From: DATFPQ01 sp035264765
GTDB taxonomy: Bacteria > Actinomycetota > Actinomycetes > Actinomycetales > Angustibacteraceae
Direction: 5' to 3'
Assembly (NCBI GenBank): GCA_035264765.1
Contig: DATFPQ010000031.1
Coordinates: 1 to 7,416, forward strand
DNA: 7,416 nt
This document shows, in pieces, positions 1-5,764 of the stretch (the first letter of the stretch is position 1; every line of letters starts with the position of its first letter). The translations under genes and the position numbers were made by a program. A model generated the notes under the pieces. The model made no database searches, was not told where the DNA came from, and was given only the letters and a program-made list of their open reading frames with translations.

Positions 1-494
1 AAAGCCTCACGCGGTGGCCCCTCCACATCCGGCACCGACACGAACCTCGGTCACCGGCAGGAGCCCGACCTACACCACTCCCAGGGACTCTCCCAACGGC
101 ATCGTGACCGGGCCCGCTCGATTGGCGCGTCCGCACTCAGCAGGGGGCCGCTGCGTGCTGCGGTCACCTGCGTGGCCGACTGGGACGCCACGTCCTACAC
201 CTCGGCGCCGCACTGCCTGCGGACACTCGTCCGCAACAAGCATCACCCCGAGGACGTGCGCGGCGAGGTCCACGCGGACGGCCAGATCTGGTCGCTGGCG
301 CTGTGGGCCATCCGGTCCGCGCTTGGGCCCGTCGTCGCGGACCGCGATCATCGTCAAGGCCCAGTTCAAGTTCGCCCCGGACATGACCTTCCGGGCGGCC
401 GCCGCGACGACCGTCGACACGGCTCAGCGCATGTACGGCGCCGCCGCGGCCAACAAGGCGAGGACGGCCTTCTCGGCGCGCGGGGCTGCTCTGA
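1..494 (+). pseudogene. C-terminal remnant of an M36 (fungalysin-type) metallopeptidase, frameshifted
   Basis: Only about 160-494 is recognisable. In frame 1 it reads CVADWDATSYTS, then PHCLR, then GEVHADGQIWSLALWAIRSALG-like residues (about 253-327), which resembles the C-terminal part of secreted actinobacterial M36 zinc peptidases. After about 343 the family-like reading moves to frame 2 (AIIVKAQFKFAPD, then AQRMYGAAAANKARTAFSARG, about 344-484). After the G run at 482-485 it moves to frame 3, where G-L-L-stop (TGA 492-494) resembles the usual family ending. Both shifts fit one extra base each. The HEXXH zinc site, which lies upstream in the family, is not in the window. Bases 1-159 stay open in frame 1 but show nothing I recognise, so the gene may be truncated, rearranged or further frameshifted there. 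The ending converges on the lipoprotein gene, with the two stops 3 nt apart. The family call is from memory of its motifs; decay versus sequencing error is unresolved. Confidence 0.62.
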
Positions 495-497
495 CGC

Positions 498-1646
498 TCA
501 CCTCAGCCCCGCCAGGCTTCGTTGCAGCTCGGCATGGGTTGGAGCCCGATCATAGGTTGCGGCGACTGTGCCGTCGGAGCGTACGAAGGCGAACCCGAGC
601 TGAGCGTTGAGCCCGAGGCTGTGCTGGAGCACGGCCTTGTCGTCGTAGCCGATCGGCACCGAGACTCCGCGCGGCTTGAGCGGTGGGACCCCGGGCTTGA
701 CGAGCCGCTCGCCGACCTGCACGCCCACCACGGTGGGACTGCTGCCGCCGTGGGTCAGCTGCTGCAGCGCGATCACCGACGCCACGGACGTGCCGGACTC
801 GTCGAAGGAGAAGTCGGCGGAGTAGAAGGCGAGCACGAACGGACGACCCACGAGGTCGGTGGAGGCGACCCGTCCGCCGCCCAGCCGGTCCAGCGTGAAC
901 GCCGGGACCCGTCGCTGCTGGCCAGGCGGTGGAGTCCGTCCCGCCACGACGGTCAGCGGTACCCCCGCCGGAGGCTGCGTCGCGAACGTCGTCGCGTCGA
1001 CGTGCGGGTTGACGACCAGTCGCTCCAGCTTCAGGTACGGCTGCTGCAGCACCGCGCCCGTCGCTCGGTCGACCCACTCCTCGTCCGTCCACGCCTCGCT
1101 GTCGTCCGTCGCGTCGTACCTGCACGTGTACCCCACGGCGGCGCGACCGTGCAGCGAGCGCTGCGCGGGCAGCCTCGTGCAGGCACGGCCGGGCATCGGA
1201 GCCGGCGGAGGGCTCAGCCAGTCTGCGACCTCGGACCAGGTGTCCGGGTGCTCGCGGGGGGCGTCGTAACGCATGTACAGCGGGTCGCGGCCGGAGTCGT
1301 ACGTCAGCAGCCGGACGCCGTCGAAGGTGTACGTCACGTGCTCGTCGGGGTCGGTCATCTCGACGTCGTGGTAGGTCTGCAGGTCCACTCTGACCAGTCG
1401 CCGTCCGGCCGAGAGGACGTCGTACCTGGCGGGCACCGACTCGCCCTCCTCCTCGTCCGCTGGGACGTCGGTCCGGTAGGTGGTCTCCACGACCGGCCGT
1501 GGCACGGCCAGGGTCGTGGCGGGCGCGGGCTGTGTGCTGCGGTGCGCGCGCTCTGGCGGCGTGGCGGTGGCGCCGCCGCACGAGGCGATCGCCAGCGTGG
1601 CACCGACCGTCAGCGCCGTGGGCAGGCCTCTGCTGCTCCATCCCAT
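498..1646 (-). CDS. Secreted lipoprotein: LolA/MucB-like domain plus cysteine-less thioredoxin-like domain
   Basis: A 382-aa protein starting at ATG (1646) behind a strong Shine-Dalgarno. Residues 1-23 form a lipoprotein signal peptide with lipobox I-A-S-C (Cys23), so it should be lipid-anchored on the outer face of the membrane. A Pro/Thr/Ala-rich and acidic linker (about 24-70) leads to a beta-rich part (about 71-235) with YTFDGVRLLTY, EEWVDRATGAVL and NPHVDATTFATQPP, which resembles LolA/MucB-type lipoprotein-carrier folds. Cys156 and Cys175 could form a disulfide. Residues 247-382 look like a TlpA/AhpC-type thioredoxin fold (VPAFTLDRLGG, GRPFVLAFYS, VRSDGTVAATYD). The CxxC positions are occupied by F279 and D282, and the usual cis-proline position appears to be L350, so redox catalysis is unlikely. 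A binding or structural role is my inference. It stands alone, 100 nt after the VTT-like gene, so it may be in the same transcript or have its own promoter. The reading frame is certain; the domain calls are moderate. Confidence 0.88.
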   Translation of the reverse strand: MGWSSRGLPTALTVGATLAIASCGGATATPPERAHRSTQPAPATTLAVPRPVVETTYRTDVPADEEEGESVPARYDVLSAGRRLVRVDLQTYHDVEMTDPDEHVTYTFDGVRLLTYDSGRDPLYMRYDAPREHPDTWSEVADWLSPPPAPMPGRACTRLPAQRSLHGRAAVGYTCRYDATDDSEAWTDEEWVDRATGAVLQQPYLKLERLVVNPHVDATTFATQPPAGVPLTVVAGRTPPPGQQRRVPAFTLDRLGGGRVASTDLVGRPFVLAFYSADFSFDESGTSVASVIALQQLTHGGSSPTVVGVQVGERLVKPGVPPLKPRGVSVPIGYDDKAVLQHSLGLNAQLGFAFVRSDGTVAATYDRAPTHAELQRSLAGLR

Positions 1647-1654
1647 GACGGGTG

Positions 1655-1663
1655 ACCTCCTTT
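1655..1663 (-). promoter_or_regulatory. Strong ribosome binding site of the lipoprotein gene
   Basis: On the minus strand this reads AAAGGAGGT, a near-perfect match to the anti-Shine-Dalgarno sequence. The GGAGG core ends 9 nt before the ATG at 1646. It fixes the start codon of the lipoprotein and suggests efficient, independent translation, unlike the coupled starts of the regulator and the VTT-like gene. Confidence 0.85.
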
Positions 1664-1702
1664 GTCGAGCTCCGAACGAATGGTGTGAACGGTCGATGCC
1701 CC

Positions 1703-1744
1703 CTGCGCCGTCGGTGCGCGCTGCGCCGTCGGTGCGCCCTGCGC
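1703..1744. repeat. 18-bp direct tandem repeat, 2.3 copies
   Basis: CTGCGCCGTCGGTGCGC occurs at 1703-1719 and identically at 1721-1737, giving an 18-bp period. A third partial copy (CTGCGC) starts at 1739, and 1685-1702 matches the unit at 11 of 18 positions, possibly an eroded copy. The array lies between the stop of the VTT-like gene (1747) and the start of the lipoprotein gene (1646), inside the lipoprotein leader. It could be replication slippage or tandem regulator sites; the sequence does not decide. Confidence 0.75.
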
Positions 1745-1746
1745 GC

Positions 1747-2215
1747 TCACGGCTGCCAGGCCGCGAGTGCGACGGCAGCGACCGTGACCAACCGCGCGGT
1801 TCGCTCTACCAGGCAGCAGACGAGGAAGTCGGTGCGGCGGGCGCGGGCCAGGCCGGCCGCGGCGCTCACGACGGCGAGCGGCGGTAGGCGGACCGTGGCC
1901 GACAGCAGGACGATCACGCCCCCGCTCCAGCGGGTGGACAGCAGCCTGGTCGCGCGGACCTGCCACGGGGGCAGCGGCTTGTCGACGCTCCGCCGGCGTG
2001 GGGTGCCAGCCCGACCCCCGCCGTCCCGCCTCGAAGATGGCCAGCTTGCCCAGTGTCTGCCCGGCGGCGACGGCCACGGCGGCGCAGACGACGAAGCCGG
2101 CCGTCCCTCGGGCCGCCGTGGCCGAGACGGCAAGCTCGGCGTTGACGAACGGCGCGAAGGCGGATGCCGCGCCGACGCAGAGCGCCAGTCCCAGAGCCGC
2201 CGGAGAGCTCAGCAT
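1747..2215 (-). pseudogene. Small VTT/DedA-like membrane protein, frame broken once
   Basis: The first half reads from ATG at 2215 and gives two hydrophobic stretches (LALCVGAASAFAPFVNAELA, and FVVCAAVAVAAGQTLGKLAIFEAGRRG). The second half is in the next frame and ends at TGA 1747-1749, giving RSVDKPLPPWQVRATRLLST, GGVIVLLSATVRLPPLAVVS and LVCCLVERTARLVTVAAVAL. Together they make about 155 aa resembling small VTT-fold (SNARE-associated/DedA-related) proteins: two-part membrane body, GQTLGK, a basic cytoplasmic loop and LPPL followed by a membrane helix. Removing one base from the C5 run at 2015-2019 (G5 on the coding strand) restores a single frame. The start lies 3 nt after the phosphatidyltransferase stop, so it is probably translated by coupling. 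VTT proteins are linked to lipid scrambling/transport. Without correction, the N-terminal frame runs on to 1610 with an unrelated Arg/Pro-rich tail. Family confidence is moderate; a sequencing error is a real alternative to decay. Confidence 0.62.
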
Positions 2216-2218
2216 GGC

Positions 2219-2911
2219 TCATCCGCGCCGTGGCCGGGGGACGACAGACCTGGCAGAGGGGGACGTCGCGACGTCTGGCTCACGCGCCGTCTTCACGTGC
2301 AGCGGAGCCGGCAGTGCCAGCCCCACCACCACCCAGGCCGACCACAGCTTGAGCAGCAGCTGGGCGACGGCGATCAGCAGCGCAACCGGGAGCAGCCCGG
2401 CCAGCACGGCGACGACCACCCCGCAGGTGTTGACCGCCTTGGCCAGCGGAGACCAGTTCCACCGCCAGACCGTGCGGTCGACGCAGTAGAAGTAGTTCGG
2501 GCTGAGGACCGGCCAGCGCAGGAAGGCGAGGGACAGAACGCAGTCGACGACCATGAACTGCACCAGGTAGACCGCGAGCGCCGGCGACAGGCGAGGCTCC
2601 TGGACCACGAGGGCGCAGACCAGGACGGATGAGCAGGCTCGGTCGCTGACGATGTCGAGGACGGCACCGACCCTGGTCTCCTGACCCAGCCGTCGGGCCA
2701 ACTGGCCGTCCAGGACGTCCCCCACCCAGTAGACGGCGTACGCAGTCAGCAGCAACGTCCGGCTCGGCGCCAGAATGCTCACGAGTGCAAGCGGTATGCA
2801 GGCCGCGACCCGCAACGACGTCACGAGGTTGGCCCAGGTGGCGACCGCTCGCCAGGAGCCCGCCTGGGACGGCGAGAGCCCGACGTAGGCGTGGTCCGGC
2901 AAGAGCTGCAC
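2219..2911 (-). CDS. CDP-alcohol phosphatidyltransferase family membrane enzyme
   Basis: A 230-aa integral membrane protein starting at GTG (2911), with GGAGG (2916-2920) 4 nt upstream. The complete family signature D-x2-D-G-x2-A-R-x8-G-x3-D-x3-D is present: D65, D68, G69, A72, R73, G82, D86, D90. The four aspartates bind the metal ions used to transfer a phosphatidyl group from a CDP-linked lipid to an alcohol. The N-terminal N28-x2-T31-x2-R34 pattern fits the family. Hydrophobic segments lie around 35-63, 93-125, 158-180 and 183-203; the tail (about 210-230) is polar and basic. The acceptor (glycerol phosphate, inositol phosphate or other) cannot be told from sequence. It is 131 nt downstream of the response regulator and 3 nt upstream of the VTT-like gene, which suggests a membrane-lipid pair. 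All signature residues are intact, so it should be active. Confidence 0.9.
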   Translation of the reverse strand: MQLLPDHAYVGLSPSQAGSWRAVATWANLVTSLRVAACIPLALVSILAPSRTLLLTAYAVYWVGDVLDGQLARRLGQETRVGAVLDIVSDRACSSVLVCALVVQEPRLSPALAVYLVQFMVVDCVLSLAFLRWPVLSPNYFYCVDRTVWRWNWSPLAKAVNTCGVVVAVLAGLLPVALLIAVAQLLLKLWSAWVVVGLALPAPLHVKTAREPDVATSPSARSVVPRPRRG

Positions 2912-3006
2912 GGGGCCTCCAGGTCGCTGAGCCGGCCGCAGCCGGCAGTGAGGCTGACGATCCGCGCCGAACCGTCCGACCGCCTGAGGCGTCAGACCCG
3001 GATGGT

Positions 3007-3023
3007 CCGGGACGTCGTCCCGG
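3007..3023 (-). terminator. Perfect 7-bp hairpin after the response regulator gene
   Basis: CCGGGAC (3007-3013), loop GTC, GTCCCGG (3017-3023) form a perfect GC-rich stem 20 nt downstream of the response-regulator stop (3043). There is no T tract on either side, so it is not a classic intrinsic terminator, although U-poor hairpins are common in high-GC actinobacteria. A smaller GCCGGC-CGCA-GCCGGC inverted repeat lies at 2931-2946, nearer the phosphatidyltransferase start. The hairpin may end or attenuate the two-component transcript. Confidence 0.35.
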
Positions 3024-3042
3024 GGAGTGCGGGCAGGTCGAG

Positions 3043-3687
3043 CTACTCGTCCGGTCGGACGCGCCCGTAGCCGGCGTCACGCGCCTGGATCGCCGCGGCG
3101 GTCCGGTCGGGCACCGCCAGCTTGACCAGAAGCGAGGACGTGACGTTGCGCACGGTCTTGTCAGCCAGCGCCAGCCGCCGGGCGATCTCGCGGTTCGCGC
3201 AGCCCTGCGCGATCAGCTCGAGGACGTCGTGCTCGCGCGGCGTGAGGTCGGGGAAGGCGGCGCGGGCCCCGGCGTACACGGCGACCATGCGCCGGGTGAC
3301 CGAGGGGTCGAAGGCGTCCTGCCCGGACGCGGCGGAACGTACCGCGGCCGCGATCGCGGATCCAGTGGCGCCCTTCAGCAGATACCCCCGGGCGCCGGCG
3401 CGCAGAGCCGCCCGCACGTGGGCGTCGTCGCCGTGCATCGTCAGCGCGATGACCGGCGGTCCGCCGGACTGCCGCGCCAGCGTCTCGATGACGCCGACTC
3501 CGTCGACGCCCTCCATGGACAGGTCGGTGAGGACGACGTCGGGCGCCTCCCGCGCGACGAGCGCGAGCAGGGCCCGGCCGTCCGCCGCCTCGCCCACCAC
3601 CTCGATCCCGTCGGCCTGCTCCAGCACGGCCCGCAGTCCGAAGCGGAACATCGGGTGGTCGTCCGCCAGGACGACACGGACAGTCAC
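3043..3687 (-). CDS. NarL/FixJ-type response regulator with LuxR HTH domain
   Basis: 214 aa starting at GTG (3687). The receiver domain (about 3-120) has the acidic pair D9/D10, the phospho-acceptor D55 (VVLTDLSMEG), switch T83, Y102 and the conserved K105 (GYLLKG). A linker leads to a LuxR-type helix-turn-helix (about 147-208) with LTPREHDVLELIAQG and the recognition region NREIARRLALADKTVRNVTSSLLVKL. Such proteins are phosphorylated by a partner kinase, dimerise and bind DNA. I chose the GTG because it begins the receiver fold exactly and overlaps the kinase stop; the longer upstream open frame is kinase-coding sequence read out of frame. The 4-nt overlap with the kinase implies translational coupling and a cognate pair. 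Targets are unknown. Confidence 0.95.
   Translation of the reverse strand: MTVRVVLADDHPMFRFGLRAVLEQADGIEVVGEAADGRALLALVAREAPDVVLTDLSMEGVDGVGVIETLARQSGGPPVIALTMHGDDAHVRAALRAGARGYLLKGATGSAIAAAVRSAASGQDAFDPSVTRRMVAVYAGARAAFPDLTPREHDVLELIAQGCANREIARRLALADKTVRNVTSSLLVKLAVPDRTAAAIQARDAGYGRVRPDE
3684..3687 (-). other. GTGA stop/start overlap between kinase and regulator
   Basis: The regulator's GTG start and the kinase's TGA stop share GTGA on the minus strand. This arrangement usually lets the terminating ribosome restart, keeping kinase and regulator in fixed proportion. It also settles the regulator start. Confidence 0.85.
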
Positions 3688-5669
3688 GACGGCACCGGTA
3701 CGGGCAGCCGGGCCTCGACCAGCGTCCCGCAGCTGCCCGGACAAGGCGGCGAGCTGATCGTCAGCTGCCCGCCCGCCGTACGCGCCCGGTGCTGCATCGA
3801 CCCCAGGCCGACGCCCGGCGTCGCTTCCGCGGTAAAGCCCTGACCGTCGTCGACCACCCGGACCACCAGGACGCCGTCGACACACGAGAGCGCGACGTCG
3901 CAGCGAGTGGCATCGGCGTGCCGGACGACGTTGTGCAGGGCCTCGTTGATGATGCGGTAGGCCGCGTCCTCGACCCGCGCTGGCATCAGGACCTTGTCGC
4001 AGGTCAGGGCGAAGGCGGGCCGGCCGGTGGTTCCGAAGCCCATCGACCGGGCCGTGTGGCGGACGGCGGCGGCCAGGTCGTCGCCGTCCAACGCGACGGG
4101 GCGCAGCTCGTCGAGGACCCGTCGCACCTCGGCCACGGCCGCGTCGGTCTCCTGCCGGGCCCGCACGAGCACGGCCTGCGCCGCGTGCGCGTCGATTTCG
4201 ACCAGCCCGTGCGCCGCCTGGAGGGTGAGCGAGATGCCGGACAGCGCCGGGCCGAGCCCGTCGTGCATGTCCTGGCGGATGCGTTCGCGCTCGGCGGCCC
4301 GCGACGCCTCCGCCCGTTTGCGGGCGTGCTCCAGCTTCGACGTCAGCCGCTGGGCCCGCACGATGGACGCCACGTGGGTGGCCAGCGCGTCCACCATCGA
4401 GCGTCCGGTGGCGTCCGGTACGTGGGAGATGACCAGCGCGCCGAGGGGGGTGCCCGCGCGGCTGAGCGGTATCCGGTCGGTCGGACCGGGCCGGTCACCG
4501 TGCTCGGCAAGGGTCGTGCCGTCGGCGCTCTCCACGGCGACGTACTCGGCGTCGACCACGTCGGCGATGGCCGCCACGACGCTCGCGAGCGCCTCGTCGG
4601 GGTGGGCCTCGTGCCAGGTGACGCGGTTGACCGCCGAGAGCGGGTCGGCGCGGGAGCCCAGGACCAGACGGTCGACGCCGCGACGCAGCCATCCCGCGAC
4701 CGGCACCACGAGGAGTGCGACGGCACCGGCGGCAACGACCTGGGGCAGCCGGCCCGATGGGGACCACTGCGCGATCACGGTGGAGACACCGGCGATCGTC
4801 AGTGCGACCAGCACCGTCAACGGCAGATAGAACAGCCCTCTGCGCAGGACGAGGGTCATGCCGAGCAGCCGGTAGCGCAGGACGCCGACGGCGACCGCCA
4901 CCCCCGGCAGGGACCACAACGCCGTGAACAGCGGCTCGGGGACGGGCGCCGGGAGCAACAGAACGAGCACGCCGACGGACACCAGGAGGAGCAGCAGCTG
5001 CTGGCGGACGGGGAAGGAAGCTCGTCGCGCACGGACGGCAGTCGTGAGCAGCTGCAGTGCGATGGAGCCGACGAGCAGGACGGCAGCGGCGACTGTGAGC
5101 AGCGTCGCCAGCCAGCCGGGGCTCGTGATCGGCGGCGCCACGCCGGCAGGCAGGTCGCGCGGGTCGATCGGTCCGACTGCGGCTCGCAGGGTGAGCGTGA
5201 TCACGCCGAGGCTTCCGACGAGGGTCAGCAGTCTGAGTCTTCGTGACGTCGGCCGCCCCGACGGGTAGATCGCCGGCAGCACCGCCACCGGCAGCAGGAC
5301 CGACGGGACCCAGGCCCAGGTGCCGATCCACGCGGCGCCGAGTCTCAGCGGCCAATGGCCGCCGCTCGCCGCGTAGGCGGCCCGCGCGTATGCCGCGGAC
5401 AGCAGGGACACAGCCTGAAGCCAGACCCCTGCGAGCAGGAGCCAGCCGATCGAGTTGTGCGGACGTAGCCAGGCCACGCTGAACCCGGCGACCGCCAGGA
5501 CGACCACCGAACCGAGCAGGATGTACGACGGGTCGGGTGGCAAGCCCGCGCGATGCGTCAACGCCCGCGCGGCGAGGGAGCCGGTCAGGGTCAGTGCCAG
5601 CATCGACAGGGCCAGCACCCGCGCGCCCTTCCAGGGCGACCGCGGGGGAACCTCGACGGCACTCGGCAC
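3684..5669 (-). CDS. Polytopic membrane sensor histidine kinase (HisKA_3/HATPase_c)
   Basis: 661 aa starting at GTG (5669), with GAGGTGG (5676-5682) 6 nt upstream. The N-terminal half (about 16-325) has around ten hydrophobic segments, with AIYPSGRPTSRR and VLRYRLLGMTLVLRR loops typical of actinobacterial kinases of this class. A weak GAF-like region (about 340-440) and a charged coiled linker (about 445-465) follow. The dimerisation/phosphotransfer box is ERERIRQDMHDGLGPALSGI with phospho-acceptor H469. The ATPase domain has the N box N575-E-A-L-H-N580, the G1 box D607-D-G-Q-G611 and the G2 box G619-V-G-L-G623. All catalytic motifs are present, so it should be active. It overlaps the response regulator by 4 nt. 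No extracellular sensor domain is visible, so the signal may be sensed in the membrane or through the GAF-like region. The 95-nt gap upstream is AT-richer at 5700-5735 and probably carries the promoter, but I see no convincing -35/-10 pair. Confidence 0.95.
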   Translation of the reverse strand: MPSAVEVPPRSPWKGARVLALSMLALTLTGSLAARALTHRAGLPPDPSYILLGSVVVLAVAGFSVAWLRPHNSIGWLLLAGVWLQAVSLLSAAYARAAYAASGGHWPLRLGAAWIGTWAWVPSVLLPVAVLPAIYPSGRPTSRRLRLLTLVGSLGVITLTLRAAVGPIDPRDLPAGVAPPITSPGWLATLLTVAAAVLLVGSIALQLLTTAVRARRASFPVRQQLLLLLVSVGVLVLLLPAPVPEPLFTALWSLPGVAVAVGVLRYRLLGMTLVLRRGLFYLPLTVLVALTIAGVSTVIAQWSPSGRLPQVVAAGAVALLVVPVAGWLRRGVDRLVLGSRADPLSAVNRVTWHEAHPDEALASVVAAIADVVDAEYVAVESADGTTLAEHGDRPGPTDRIPLSRAGTPLGALVISHVPDATGRSMVDALATHVASIVRAQRLTSKLEHARKRAEASRAAERERIRQDMHDGLGPALSGISLTLQAAHGLVEIDAHAAQAVLVRARQETDAAVAEVRRVLDELRPVALDGDDLAAAVRHTARSMGFGTTGRPAFALTCDKVLMPARVEDAAYRIINEALHNVVRHADATRCDVALSCVDGVLVVRVVDDGQGFTAEATPGVGLGSMQHRARTAGGQLTISSPPCPGSCGTLVEARLPVPVPS

Positions 5670-5764
5670 GGGTTACCACCTCAGGGCTCAGTGTCCGCAC
5701 TTTTGATGTCACCGTCTAAGCATTGGAGATAGTCGACGCGGGCACCCGGGTCAGCGTCCGTCGC

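Noticed and set aside
522..1655. A 377-aa plus-strand open frame across the lipoprotein gene
   Set aside because: It is antisense to a gene with a clear lipobox, strong ribosome binding site and domain structure. Its product is Arg/Gly/Val-rich with no family features, as expected for a GC-driven shadow.
1652..2632. A 326-aa plus-strand open frame over the VTT-like and phosphatidyltransferase genes
   Set aside because: The composition is Arg/Gln/Gly-rich without motifs, and it is opposite a gene with a complete CDP-alcohol phosphatidyltransferase signature.
3789..5246. A 485-aa plus-strand open frame opposite the histidine kinase
   Set aside because: The product is a low-complexity Asp/Gln/Arg/Gly mix, and it is fully antisense to an intact kinase with all catalytic motifs.
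5735..5758. Inverted repeat GACGC...GCGTC after the HNH gene as a terminator
   Set aside because: The stem is only 5 bp with a 14-nt loop and no T tract, so it is too weak to call.
5670..5764. A sigma70-type promoter for the histidine kinase
   Set aside because: The gap has an AT-richer patch, but no -35/-10 pair with acceptable spacing could be found by eye.
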